51,459 nt of DNA, from NCBI RefSeq assembly GCF_918698095.1, contig NZ_CAKKLY010000035.1, positions 1-51,459 of the forward strand. Direction: 5' to 3'. The notes below the pieces were generated by a model. The model saw only the letters and a program-made list of their open reading frames with translations, did no database searches and was not told where the DNA came from. Below, in pieces: positions 16,573-25,639 of the stretch (position 1 is its first letter; each line of letters begins with the position of its first letter). Made by a program: the position numbers and the translations under genes. Source of the DNA: Arthrobacter sp. Bi83. Its GTDB lineage: Bacteria; Actinomycetota; Actinomycetes; Actinomycetales; Micrococcaceae.

Positions 16573-18426
16573 CTACTTCTTGGCCTTGTCCTTGGATTCG
16601 TCCGTGGTGAGAGCCGCGATGAAGGCTTCCTGCGGCACTTCCACACGGCCCACCATCTTCATGCGCTTCTTGCCTTCCTTCTGCTTTTCCAGCAGTTTGC
16701 GCTTGCGGGTGATGTCACCGCCGTAGCACTTGGCAAGGACGTCCTTGCGGATGGCGCGGATGCTTTCGCGGGCGATGATCCGGGAACCGATGGCCGCCTG
16801 GATGGGCACCTCGAACTGCTGGCGGGGAATGAGTTCGCGCAGCTTGCCGGTCATCATCACGCCGTAGGCGTACGCCTTGTCCCGGTGGGTGATGGCGCTG
16901 AAGGCATCCACCTGTTCGCCCTGGAGCATGATGTCCACCTTGACCAGATCGGCCACCTGCTCGCCGTCGGCTTTCCAGTCAAGCGAGCCGTAGCCGCGCG
17001 TCTTGGACTTGAGGATGTCGAAGAAGTCAAAGACGATTTCGGCCAACGGCAGGCGGTACCGGATTTCCACCCGGTCCTCGGAGAGGTAGTCCATGCCGCC
17101 CATGACGCCACGGCGGCTCTGGCACAGCTCCATGATGGCCCCGACAAACTCGTTCGGGGCGAGAATGGTGGCAGACACCATCGGCTCGCGGACTTCAGCG
17201 ACCTTGCCGGTGGGGTATTCACTGGGATTGGTGACATGGACGACCTTCTTGTCCTCCAGTGTCACTTCGTACTCCACGTTGGGGGCAGTGGAGATCAGAT
17301 CCAGCTTGTACTCGCGTTCGAGGCGCTCACGGGTGATTTCCAGGTGCAGCAGCCCCAGGAAGCCCACACGGAATCCGAAGCCCAGCGCGGCCGAGGTTTC
17401 CGGCTCATAGATCAGCGCGGCGTCGTTGAGCATCAGCTTCTCCAACGCATCGCGGAGCACCGGGTAGTCGGTGCCGTCCAGCGGATAGAGGCCGGAGAAG
17501 ACCATGGGCTTGGCGTCGGCATAGCCGCTGAGGGACTCCGCGGCAGGCTTGGCCAGGTTGGTCACGGTGTCGCCGACCTTGGACTGGCGGACGTCCTTCA
17601 CGCCGGTGATCAGGTAGCCCACTTCGCCGACGCCCAGGCCCTTGGAGGGTGTGGGCTCCGGGGCGCTCACGCCGATCTCGAGGAGTTCGTGGGTGGCGCG
17701 GGTGGACATCATCTGGATCCGCTCACGCGGGTGCAGCATGCCGTCAACCACGCGGACGTACGTGACGACACCGCGGTAGGTGTCGTAGACAGAGTCGAAA
17801 ATCATGGCGCGGGCAGGGGCGTTGGGATCGCCTACGGGGGCGGGCAGATCTCGCACGATCTTGTCCAACAGAACCTCGACGCCAGCGCCGGTCTTGCCCG
17901 AGACACGGAGCACATCGTCCGGGTCGCCGCCGATGAGGCTGGCGAGTTCCGCCGCGTACTTCTCGGGCTGGGCCGCGGGGAGGTCGATCTTGTTGAGGAC
18001 CGGAATGATGGTGAGGTTGTTCTCCATCGCCAGGTACAGGTTGGCGAGGGTCTGGGCCTCGATGCCCTGAGCCGCGTCCACGAGCAGGACTGCGCCTTCG
18101 CAGGCGGCCAGCGATCGGGAGACCTCGTAGGTGAAGTCGACGTGGCCGGGCGTGTCAATCATGTTCAGGGCGTAGCTGGTGCCCTCAACTTCCCACGGCA
18201 TCCGGACAGCCTGCGACTTGATGGTGATGCCGCGCTCACGTTCGATATCCATGCGGTCCAGATACTGGGCCTTCATGTCGCGGGACTGAACGACGCCGGT
18301 GTACTGCAGCATGCGGTCGGCCAGGGTGGATTTACCGTGGTCAATGTGCGCAATGATGCAGAAGTTCCGAATGATGGCCGGATCTGTCGCGGCGGGCACC
18401 GGGGCGGTGCGGGCCATGGGAGACAC
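16573..18426 (-). CDS. lepA: Elongation factor 4 (LepA)
   Basis: This translational GTPase of 617 aa is associated with the membrane and ribosome and linked to 30S assembly and initiation. G motifs: AHIDHGKST (~residues 25-33), the effector region [18 protein letters not shown] and NKIDLP. Domains II, III and V follow, with the LepA-specific C-terminal domain containing [21 protein letters not shown] in two parts. The start is GTG 18426 because AAGGA lies 6 nt upstream; an ATG three codons later is the alternative. It heads the operon with hemW. Confidence 0.97.
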   Translation of the reverse strand: MSPMARTAPVPAATDPAIIRNFCIIAHIDHGKSTLADRMLQYTGVVQSRDMKAQYLDRMDIERERGITIKSQAVRMPWEVEGTSYALNMIDTPGHVDFTYEVSRSLAACEGAVLLVDAAQGIEAQTLANLYLAMENNLTIIPVLNKIDLPAAQPEKYAAELASLIGGDPDDVLRVSGKTGAGVEVLLDKIVRDLPAPVGDPNAPARAMIFDSVYDTYRGVVTYVRVVDGMLHPRERIQMMSTRATHELLEIGVSAPEPTPSKGLGVGEVGYLITGVKDVRQSKVGDTVTNLAKPAAESLSGYADAKPMVFSGLYPLDGTDYPVLRDALEKLMLNDAALIYEPETSAALGFGFRVGFLGLLHLEITRERLEREYKLDLISTAPNVEYEVTLEDKKVVHVTNPSEYPTGKVAEVREPMVSATILAPNEFVGAIMELCQSRRGVMGGMDYLSEDRVEIRYRLPLAEIVFDFFDILKSKTRGYGSLDWKADGEQVADLVKVDIMLQGEQVDAFSAITHRDKAYAYGVMMTGKLRELIPRQQFEVPIQAAIGSRIIARESIRAIRKDVLAKCYGGDITRKRKLLEKQKEGKKRMKMVGRVEVPQEAFIAALTTDESKDKAKK

Positions 18427-18606
18427 GCAGGGTCCTTACTGTTGGCATTTCCGCGGCGTCATTCCGGCCGTACTCGGGCCATCCTGATGCTGCCGCATAT
18501 CTGAACCTCTAGTCTCCCACGTTCGGGCCCCCCGCCGTACATTCCGCATGCCACACAGATGTGGGTGTCCTGGGCGCACTGACAGGGCGGCGGTATCGTT
18601 GCCGGC

Positions 18607-19170
18607 ATGGCTCTGAACTTCCGTACCCTCGGCAACGCCGTCCGGGCTTCGCTTCGCTTCCTCGCCGGCTCCCCAGCCCGGAAGCCGGACCCGAAGGGGA
18701 CACCGCGGCCCGGGAGGAACAACGCACCGGGGCAGGCGGGTGCCCGGGCGGGAACCGCGGGCTTGTCGGCCCCATATCCGGGCGATTTCCGCGGCACGGC
18801 GGCCCTGCGATACTCCCCCTCCCCCGATGGCCGGCCCGATCCCGGTGAGGTGGTGTGGACCTGGGTCCCCTATGAAGAGGACCATTCCCGCGGGAAGGAC
18901 CGCCCCGTCCTGCTGGTTGGAAACCACGGACGCTATCTGCTCGGCCTGATGCTGACCAGCAAGGACCACGACGGCCATCCACGCGGGAGCCGCGACTACG
19001 TCGACATCGGCAGAGGGCCGTGGGACCGGCAATGGCGTCCCAGCGAGGCCAAACTCAACCGCGTCCTCCAGATCCGCCCTTCGGACATCAGGCGGGAGGG
19101 CGCAGTTCTGGACCGGAGCCAATTTTTCCTGGTGGCCGATGCGTTGAGGGAACACCACGGCTGGAAGTGA
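18607..19170 (+). CDS. Orphan PemK/MazF-like protein
   Basis: A 187-aa protein. Residues ~1-75 are a basic, low-complexity extension. Residues ~80-187 resemble the PemK/MazF SH3-like fold: GEVVWTWVPYEED, GKDRPVLLVGN, YLLGLMLTSKDHD, VDIGRGPWDR and NRVLQIRPSDI. MazF-type toxins are mRNA interferases, but no antitoxin gene adjoins and the gene sits between lepA and rpsT, so it may be a domesticated, non-toxic form. TATCGT (18594-18599) ends 7 nt before the ATG with no ribosome binding site, suggesting a leaderless mRNA. Confidence 0.75.
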   Translation: MALNFRTLGNAVRASLRFLAGSPARKPDPKGTPRPGRNNAPGQAGARAGTAGLSAPYPGDFRGTAALRYSPSPDGRPDPGEVVWTWVPYEEDHSRGKDRPVLLVGNHGRYLLGLMLTSKDHDGHPRGSRDYVDIGRGPWDRQWRPSEAKLNRVLQIRPSDIRREGAVLDRSQFFLVADALREHHGWK

Positions 19171-19371
19171 TGTCCCGGAATCGATGATTGGGCGCGCCGG
19201 AGCTGGACAAATGGCGTCTTCAGCACGGATTCTGCTACTATTCATAGCTGTGTGTCCGTGCAGGTCGACGGCCACTCATGGTTGGTCGCCATAGGTATCC
19301 CCACGCCGCTCAGTCAATGGCCAACCTGAAAGCCCTCTAGACCATTTCCGCATTAAAAAGAGAGTTCACAC

Positions 19372-19632
19372 GTGGCAAATATCAAGTCCCAGAAGAAGCG
19401 CATCCTGACCAACGAAAAGGCTCGCCTGCGCAACAACGCAGTCAAGTCCGAGCTGAAGACGGCCATCCGCGCCGTCAACACAGCCGTTGAGTCCACCGAC
19501 AAGGATGCCGCTGCTACTGCGCTCGTTACTGCCAGCCGTAAGCTGGACAAGGCTGTCAGCAAGGGTGTTCTTCACAAGAACAACGCTGCAAACCGCAAGT
19601 CGGCGATCTCCAAGAAGGTCAACGCACTCTAA
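19372..19632 (+). CDS. rpsT: 30S ribosomal protein S20
   Basis: S20 binds 16S rRNA in the body of the 30S subunit. The 86-aa product begins [20 protein letters not shown], is rich in Lys, Arg and Ala, and ends ISKKVNAL, all normal for the family. It starts at GTG with AAAAAGAGAG 6-15 nt upstream; its codon use is biased like that of highly expressed genes. The 200-bp leader holds the promoter, with TACTAT near 19236 as a possible -10. A terminator hairpin follows. Confidence 0.97.
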   Translation: MANIKSQKKRILTNEKARLRNNAVKSELKTAIRAVNTAVESTDKDAAATALVTASRKLDKAVSKGVLHKNNAANRKSAISKKVNAL

Positions 19633-19661
19633 GGTTTTCCAGTTCAACTGAACTGATGCTT

Positions 19662-19695
19662 GTGGCCGGCACCATTGGTGCCGGCCACATCTCTT
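19662..19695. terminator. rpsT terminator
   Basis: GTGGCCGGCACC (19662-19673), a 3-nt loop, then GGTGCCGGCCAC (19677-19688): a perfect 12-bp stem followed by atctcttt. It lies between the convergent rpsT and holA genes and could serve both strands. Confidence 0.9.
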
Positions 19696-19744
19696 TAACG
19701 TGCCCAGCCCCTCCGGCGGCGGTGACGGTGGCGGCGAGCGGTGG

Positions 19745-20761
19745 TTAGCGGCGGCGGGCAGCCGTCGAGATCACCGTGACAGCGTGCTCCACCGCGTAGA
19801 CGGGGTCACGCGAGAGGCCCTTGACCTGCGCGTCGGCCTCTGCCGTCACCTGGATGGAACGGGCCAGGCCTTCAGGCGTCCATCTCCGGACGTCACGCTG
19901 CGCCTGTTCCACGAGCCACGGCTGCATGCCGAGGTGTTTGGCAATCTGCGCTGAGGACCCTTGGGCGCCGGCTACTTTGGCGACGGTCCGCAGCTTCGCG
20001 GCCAGTGCCGCCACCAGCGGAACCGGGTCAGCCCCCGTGGCCAGAGCATGGCGCAGGGTGGACAGCGCCACCGGCCCGTTGCCGGCCATGGCTGCGTCCG
20101 CCACTTTGAAAGCGGTGGCCTCGATCCGGCCGCCGTAATAGCGCTCAACCATTTCTGCGTCCACCGCCGTCGAGGCGTCGGAAATAAGCTGGCTGCAGGC
20201 CGCAGCGAGTTCGGACAGACTGGCGCCAACGGCGTTCACGAGGGACTGCACCGCTTCAGGTTCGATGCGCCGGGATGCTGCCTTGAACTCCGACACCACG
20301 AACGCGGTCTTCTCCGCATCCTTCTTCAGCGGCTGGCAGTCAACAACAGGCCATCCCCCTGCTTTGACCGCGTCCAAGAGCTTCTTGCCACGGACTCCCC
20401 CGCCGTGCCGAAGGACCAGAACCGCGTCCTGTTCCGGGCGAGCCAGATACGTCAGTCCGTCAGCGAGAAAAGCGTCGTTCATCGACTCCAGGCCTTCGAC
20501 CTCGATCAGCTTGCTCTCTCCGAACAGGGACGGACTGACGTTCATGGCGAGCGACCCGGGCTCATAATTTCCTGCGTTGAGCCGGGAGAGCTCGACGTCC
20601 GGAGCGGCGGCCCGGACCTGCGAGCGGACCCGGTCCATGGCACGGATGCCCAGGTATTCCTCCGGACCCGTGATCAGCACCACTCCCGCTGGCGTCACGT
20701 CCCGCCAGGTGGCCGAATTCGTCGCCGACGTCTTGGATCGTTGGGGCTGGGCAGCGGCCAC
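19745..20761 (-). CDS. holA: DNA polymerase III subunit delta
   Basis: HolA is the delta subunit of the clamp loader and opens the sliding clamp. The 338-aa protein shows the family's beginning (VVLITGPEEYLGIRAMDRV), the LPKDAEKTAFVV-like middle (PLKKDAEKTAFVVSEF), and the C-terminal collar region (KHLGMQPWLVEQAQRDVRRW). The GTG start at 20761 has GGAGG 7 nt upstream, so it is well supported. As a result the first 67 bp overlap the 3' end of comEC in another frame. The comEA-comEC-holA order is common in actinobacteria. Confidence 0.93.
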   Translation of the reverse strand: MAAAQPQRSKTSATNSATWRDVTPAGVVLITGPEEYLGIRAMDRVRSQVRAAAPDVELSRLNAGNYEPGSLAMNVSPSLFGESKLIEVEGLESMNDAFLADGLTYLARPEQDAVLVLRHGGGVRGKKLLDAVKAGGWPVVDCQPLKKDAEKTAFVVSEFKAASRRIEPEAVQSLVNAVGASLSELAAACSQLISDASTAVDAEMVERYYGGRIEATAFKVADAAMAGNGPVALSTLRHALATGADPVPLVAALAAKLRTVAKVAGAQGSSAQIAKHLGMQPWLVEQAQRDVRRWTPEGLARSIQVTAEADAQVKGLSRDPVYAVEHAVTVISTAARRR

Positions 20762-22728
20762 TGTTGGTTCCTCCCGGGATACGGATTGCAGACTCTAAGC
20801 CTGCCACGGCGCAACGGCTGCACCAAGCCGCGCCGGGCGGAGCGGGCCGAGCCGCGCCGTCGGGTCCTTCGTTGAAGCACCTGCTCCAGCGAAGCTGCAG
20901 TGGCGCGGTGGGCGGCAAAAATGAGCCCTCGTGTTTGGGCCGGGTGGGCAGCCTGCCAGACGGCAATCAAGGTCAAGGCAGAAAACAGCACCATGGTGAG
21001 CAGCCCGAACGCCCCCTCGGGCCAGGGCGGAGCCGCACCGGGAAAACCGGCGGCGAACCTGGCCACCCCGGCGACGCCTGACGCGAAGAAGCCGGCAACG
21101 CCGATCAGTGCCGTGGCCAGCCACGGAACAAGCGGCACCAGGGGCACCGCAGCGGTTCCCAGGATAGTGACCGGGGCAACGAGCGGCGCCACGAGTACAT
21201 TGGCCGGCAGCGAGTAGGTGGCGAACTGGGGCTGCAGCAGGACGACGACAGGCCCGCACAGCAGTTGGGCCGACAAAGGCACGGCGAGGCCCGCGGCCAC
21301 CCAGCGCGGGACGGCGCGCGGAATCCAGTCCGCGATCTGCCGCCCCAGCACGATGATGCCGAGTGTGGCCAGTACGGACAGCAGGAATCCGAAGCTCGTG
21401 CCGAGTCCCGGGTCTATGAGCAGGAGGCCGATGACAGCCAGGCACAGGAAGCTCAGGCCGCGTCCGGTTCTTCCGCCGGCAAGAGAAGCCAAGGCGATGG
21501 CCCCCATCAGTGCGGCCCTCAGCACGCTGGCATCCGGCCCCACCATCAGCACAAACAGTCCGAGGCCGGCCAGGGCAAGCGCCGCGGCCGGAACCCTGGC
21601 GAGGCGGAGGCTGCGGGCCGCGAGGAGCAGGGCGCCCAGGATCAGGCTGCAGTTCGCCCCGCTCACGGCCGTCAAGTGGGTCAGTCCTACAGTCTTCATG
21701 GCTGTTTTCAGCTGTTCATCGAGTCCGCTGGCGTCACCCGTGACCATGCCTGGCAGGAGTCCTCTGGCATCGGCGTCCAACCAGGCGGCAGCCCCCGCGA
21801 ATCGCCTGCCCAGTGATGCAGGTTCTGCCGTCCAAACGTCCGCGGCCCTGATGGTTACGGGAGCCGAGGACGCAGCAAGGATGCCGGCCTCCACCTTTCC
21901 GGCATCGGGAGGGCGCAGCTTCCCGGCAGCACGGACCAGCTGGCCGGGGACCACACGCTGCCAGTCCTCCCCGCCCATGATGACCACCGCGGCGCCGGCC
22001 CGCAGCAGCTGGCCCCGGGCGGTCAGTGATTTGACCGTGGCATTGACCGCCCAGCGTTCGGACAATCCGGACGCCCCCGGCCTTCTGAGGGCGTGCGGGG
22101 CGCCGGCTATTTCCACTTCCGCCACAACGGACGCGCGTGCCGCAATGGCTCCTGCCACCGGACCGTCATGCTTCTGCGCCGAGGAGACAGCCGAGTGGGC
22201 TGCGGCGGCCACGGCCAAAAGCAGGGCCGCCATCATCGTCAGCAGGAAGCTCCGGTGAGGGCGCCCTCCCGCCTTGCGGCGCCGGAGAATACGGAGGAGC
22301 AGGACGCCGGCGCCCGCCGCCAGGGCACAGCACAGGCCAAGGAGCCAGGCCGGATTAAGCCAGAGGCCGGCTCCCGCAGCCGCCCACACGACTAAGGCAG
22401 GCGGGACCAGCCGGAGGTCAAGCCGTCGCCGTCTCTCGTCGGCCGAATCGGTGGCTCGCTGCTCGGGCAACAGCCGTGCCCGCAGCTGGTCCCGGATTCC
22501 CTGCAGGAGGGCTGGGCCAAGCGGACCCGTCGCCCGGACCGGTCCCGAAGCAACCGCACCGGAACCAACCACTCCGGAAGCCGCCGGAGGCCCTCCATTG
22601 GACGGTGGCGGATGGAAGCCGGAGCGCCGGGGCGGGCCTCCGGCAGCCGGTTCGCCGAAAGCCGGGCTGACGGCCGCCTCCACGTACCGGTGCCATCTAC
22701 TGGTCCTCCGTGCAGGGTTGCCGTCCAT
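20695..22728 (-). CDS. comEC: ComEC/Rec2-like DNA channel, no metallo-beta-lactamase domain
   Basis: A 677-aa polytopic membrane protein. Residues ~1-95 are a Pro/Arg/Gly-rich cytoplasmic leader. Next come two or three helices, an OB-like extracytoplasmic region (VVAEVEIAG to VTIRAADVW), and the Competence domain (GLTHLTAVSGANCSLILGAL, with the conserved HLTAVSGxN motif). A series of helices runs to ~residue 600. Typical ComEC proteins end with a metallo-beta-lactamase-like nuclease domain; here the sequence ends in an Arg-rich tail and no HxHxDH appears. In competent bacteria ComEC carries single-stranded DNA across the membrane. It starts 1 nt after the comEA stop. Confidence 0.88.
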   Translation of the reverse strand: MDGNPARRTSRWHRYVEAAVSPAFGEPAAGGPPRRSGFHPPPSNGGPPAASGVVGSGAVASGPVRATGPLGPALLQGIRDQLRARLLPEQRATDSADERRRRLDLRLVPPALVVWAAAGAGLWLNPAWLLGLCCALAAGAGVLLLRILRRRKAGGRPHRSFLLTMMAALLLAVAAAAHSAVSSAQKHDGPVAGAIAARASVVAEVEIAGAPHALRRPGASGLSERWAVNATVKSLTARGQLLRAGAAVVIMGGEDWQRVVPGQLVRAAGKLRPPDAGKVEAGILAASSAPVTIRAADVWTAEPASLGRRFAGAAAWLDADARGLLPGMVTGDASGLDEQLKTAMKTVGLTHLTAVSGANCSLILGALLLAARSLRLARVPAAALALAGLGLFVLMVGPDASVLRAALMGAIALASLAGGRTGRGLSFLCLAVIGLLLIDPGLGTSFGFLLSVLATLGIIVLGRQIADWIPRAVPRWVAAGLAVPLSAQLLCGPVVVLLQPQFATYSLPANVLVAPLVAPVTILGTAAVPLVPLVPWLATALIGVAGFFASGVAGVARFAAGFPGAAPPWPEGAFGLLTMVLFSALTLIAVWQAAHPAQTRGLIFAAHRATAASLEQVLQRRTRRRGSARSARRGLVQPLRRGRLRVCNPYPGRNQQWPLPSPNDPRRRRRIRPPGGT

Positions 22729-22729
22729 C

Positions 22730-23770
22730 TCAGACCGTCACCAGCGGGAGCAGCGTTTCCAGCATTTTGGGTCCTACTCCGTCCACGGCGTCAAGCTCCT
22801 CCACTGTCTTGAACGGGCCGTGCTCCGCGCGCCAGTCAACGATGCGTTGGGCGAGCACCGGACCCACCCGCGGCAGGCTTCCCAGTTCCTCGGCGCTTGC
22901 ACTGTTCAGGTTGGTTTTGGCCGCGGTGCTGCCGCTCCTGCCTCCCGCTGCGGACGCACCGGACCCGGTCCCTGAAGAACCCGATCCCGATCCGCCAGGC
23001 TGCGCCCCCTGCGGCACTGCTTCGGGCGGTGCTGCTTCCCCTCGGCGTGGGACGTAGATCTTCTCGCCATCTTCCAGTTCCGCAGCAAGGTTGAGCCGGT
23101 TAAGGTCCGCGTCCGCAGTTCCGCCGCCGGCTGCCGCAATCGCCTCGTGGACCCGGCCGCCCCGCGGAACCTTCACCACGCCGGTTCTCTTCACGGCGCC
23201 GGCAACGTGTACAACCACGCTTCCGGAAGGAGCGTCCGAGGCCGGGCCAGATCCGGGGCCTCCGGATTCGGCCGGACCGCCGGCGTCGTCGCTGACGTCC
23301 TCTTCCGCGCCGCCCGCACCCGCATCAGGCGTGGCCGCGACCCCTGTCGTCACGGCGCCCAAGGGGACAACTTCCGGTTCCGTGGCCGCAACCCGCCACC
23401 AGAACCAACCACCTACTAGCAATGACATGATGCCCAGCAGCACCGCGGCCCGGACCCCCAGGCGCCACCTGACACGGGCTTCGGCCGTGCCGGAAGGGTG
23501 GGAGGCGGGGGAATCCCGGAAGTCACGGGCTGCCCTGTCTCCGCTACGGTAGGAGAATCCCCGGCCGTCCCCCATTTCCAGCAGCCCGGCACGCTCCGTG
23601 AAGGGATCACCGACCTGCGGGGCACCGAGCCTCGCCGCCAGGCGGCTGGCGGGTTGCCGGCTCGAGGCAGGGGCCGCCGGCTCGGCCCCCTCGGGCGGAC
23701 GCAGGCCTGCCGGGCTGCGCGACGGATCGCTGGCTGCAGGTCCAGCGGTCCGGCGTGACATGCCTTCCAC
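22730..23770 (-). CDS. comEA: ComEA-like helix-hairpin-helix DNA-binding protein
   Basis: A 346-aa membrane-anchored protein. A ~105-residue cytoplasmic Pro/Arg-rich leader precedes one TM helix (AAVLLGIMSLLVGGWFWW). An extracytoplasmic linker follows, then a SLBB domain (VVVHVAGAVKRTGVVKVPRGGRVHEAI in part). The C-terminal tandem helix-hairpin-helix domain reads INLNSASAEELGSLPRVGP-like (NLNSASAEEL, LPRVGPVLAQRIVDWR, VDGVGPKMLETLL). ComEA binds double-stranded DNA at the cell surface for uptake. It is first in the comEA-comEC-holA operon and divergent from the gene at 23967. Confidence 0.93.
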   Translation of the reverse strand: MEGMSRRTAGPAASDPSRSPAGLRPPEGAEPAAPASSRQPASRLAARLGAPQVGDPFTERAGLLEMGDGRGFSYRSGDRAARDFRDSPASHPSGTAEARVRWRLGVRAAVLLGIMSLLVGGWFWWRVAATEPEVVPLGAVTTGVAATPDAGAGGAEEDVSDDAGGPAESGGPGSGPASDAPSGSVVVHVAGAVKRTGVVKVPRGGRVHEAIAAAGGGTADADLNRLNLAAELEDGEKIYVPRRGEAAPPEAVPQGAQPGGSGSGSSGTGSGASAAGGRSGSTAAKTNLNSASAEELGSLPRVGPVLAQRIVDWRAEHGPFKTVEELDAVDGVGPKMLETLLPLVTV

Positions 23771-23966
23771 CGTAGGCGACCCGGCATCCGTGCCACCAGC
23801 GCGGGCCGCTCGTATGTGGATAGCCTCAAACCGCCAGTTCGTGTGGTCCCAACCAAATCGCAGGGTCTACCGGATATTATTCGACGCAGGTGCGCTGCCG
23901 GGTGCAGTATTGGCGCGCCTGCTCCTCACCGGTGATGAGCCGGTCCGGTTCGAGAGAGGTTCTTCC

Positions 23967-24452
23967 ATGAGCACTGAGACGCCGAGGGCCCAATCCAGCC
24001 GCAAGCGCACCGTGACTATCGGCGCGGCAATCGTTGTCCTGCTTGCCGTTATCGCCATCGTCGTGGCAACCCAGGCATTCCGGGCAAGCGAGGACGCAGG
24101 GGCAAAGGACAGGGCGTCCGTTGAGCCTTCCGCGCCGACCCAGGCCACGGACGGCACCCAGGTGACCTCACCCACGCAGAAAGCCTCACCCACGCAGAAT
24201 GCCCTCACCGGGCAGGACGCCGAGCTGGTGGATGAGGCCAACACCGTCTGCGAAATGCGGCTCACTGAGAAGTACCCCACCGCCACCATCAGCCCCGGGA
24301 CGAAGTCAACGATCAAAAAGCCGGACGGCACCTTCGACACGGCCGGCTCCTACACCGACGGCGGCAATTCCAGCCCCATACCGTTCGAGTGCTCCTCTAC
24401 CCGAACCGATGGCAGCTGGACGGTTGTTTTGAAGCCCGCGAAAAACGGCTGA
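23967..24452 (+). CDS. Membrane-anchored protein of unknown function
   Basis: A 161-aa protein with one N-terminal TM helix (VTIGAAIVVLLAVIAIVVAT, residues ~16-35). A Ser/Thr/Pro/Gln-rich linker follows, with near repeats TQVTSPTQKASPTQNA. The small extracytoplasmic domain has two cysteines (CEMRLTEKY and FECSST) that may form a disulfide. It resembles no family I can name. The start ATG has AGAGAGGT upstream, and TATTAT near 23874 is a plausible -10. The frame remains open far upstream, but that part has no conserved character. Confidence 0.72.
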   Translation: MSTETPRAQSSRKRTVTIGAAIVVLLAVIAIVVATQAFRASEDAGAKDRASVEPSAPTQATDGTQVTSPTQKASPTQNALTGQDAELVDEANTVCEMRLTEKYPTATISPGTKSTIKKPDGTFDTAGSYTDGGNSSPIPFECSSTRTDGSWTVVLKPAKNG

Positions 24453-24476
24453 ACTCCGCCGGTGTGAGAAGCGCTT

Positions 24477-25583
24477 TCAGCTGCTCTTTCCCGCGGCCGG
24501 ATCAGCCGTGCGTTCCGGATGCGCTGGACTCGCCCCATCCGCCAGGCGTCCCGGTGCCGCAGCAACATGGCCGGAAGCCGGCACCGGGCTGAGTGCAGCC
24601 ACAGCCGACGTAGTGCTTTCACCGACTATCACGGCAAGGACACCGAGTCCGGCGTGGGCTGCGAGCACGGCCGGGAGGGAGCTGATCTGCGCCGGCGGAG
24701 TGTCCGGCAGGGCCACCGCGAGCCGGGAGGCAAGGACCTCGGCCTCGGCCCGGTTTCCGAAGTGGTGGATGGCCAGCCTGGCCTCCCCCTGCGGCCTGGC
24801 CGCGGCGTCAGCCACCACGATTTCCTCCAGCCGGGCGACGGCCCTCGCGGCGGATCGGATCTTCTCGAGCGGCACGATTTTGCCGCCGTCGACTGCAAGA
24901 ATCGGCTTGATCGAGAACATGGTGCCCAAAAGCGACGCGGCGGCACCGATCCGTCCGCCGCGGCGCAGCTGTTCCAGGCTCGGAACATAGAAGTACACCT
25001 TGGTCTTCGCGAGGCGCTCCTCGGCGAACTTCCGCACTTCAGCGGCACTGCGGCCGTCAGCGGCGGCAACCACGGCGCCTTGCACCGCCAGCCCCTGCGC
25101 CATGCCGACCGTCCGGGTGTCCAGCACCTCCACCGGGATCCCGACACGGGCGGCAGCCAGGCGCGCCGACTCCGCCGTGCCCGAGAGGTCACCGGAAATA
25201 TGGATGGACACCACAGCCTCATAGCCGCGCCGTTCGGCCGCCAGGTACGCCTGCTCAAACTGCCCGGGCGATGGCCGGGAGGTCTTCACCGGCGTAGCCG
25301 CGGCGAGTGCCACCGCGATGGTGTCGGCGATATCGTCCTCACCCTCGCCGTAGATTTCCGCACCCACCATGACGGGCATCGGGACCACCGCCAGCCGGCC
25401 GTCAAGGGAAAAACCGCGCACCCAGTCAGCTGGAAGCGCCGCGGCAGAGTCCGTCACGACGGCGGTACGCACGACGACGGCGGGTTCCGCCGCAGGCGGC
25501 ACCGGTCCCGGGACGGTGGCTTGGCGGAGGCGGGCCAGGTGGTCTTTCAACCACAGCCAGGCTGCCGGCTCGCGGTCAATCAC
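24477..25583 (-). CDS. DegV family fatty-acid-binding protein
   Basis: A 368-aa DegV protein. Members bind fatty acids and, as FakB, present them to the kinase FakA. Seen are RTAVVTDSAAALP, VKTSRPSPGQFEQAY (the TSxPxxxxF motif), VVSIHISGDLSGTAESARLAA, DTRTVGMAQGL and RRGGRIGAAASLLGTMFSIKPIL. About 38 residues precede the domain and a Pro/Ala-rich tail of ~40 residues follows. The GTG start has a near-perfect AGGAGGT 5 nt upstream. It follows leuS by 56 bp on the same strand and may be co-transcribed. No FakA homologue is nearby. Confidence 0.9.
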   Translation of the reverse strand: MIDREPAAWLWLKDHLARLRQATVPGPVPPAAEPAVVVRTAVVTDSAAALPADWVRGFSLDGRLAVVPMPVMVGAEIYGEGEDDIADTIAVALAAATPVKTSRPSPGQFEQAYLAAERRGYEAVVSIHISGDLSGTAESARLAAARVGIPVEVLDTRTVGMAQGLAVQGAVVAAADGRSAAEVRKFAEERLAKTKVYFYVPSLEQLRRGGRIGAAASLLGTMFSIKPILAVDGGKIVPLEKIRSAARAVARLEEIVVADAAARPQGEARLAIHHFGNRAEAEVLASRLAVALPDTPPAQISSLPAVLAAHAGLGVLAVIVGESTTSAVAALSPVPASGHVAAAPGRLADGASPAHPERTADPAAGKSS

Positions 25584-25639
25584 GGCACACCTCCTGCAAT
25601 TAGGCCGGCCGCCGGAAGTACCGGCGGCCGGAACCCCGC

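Noticed and set aside
16885..18504. 539-codon open frame on the plus strand
   Set aside because: It is the antisense shadow of lepA, which has complete GTPase motifs.
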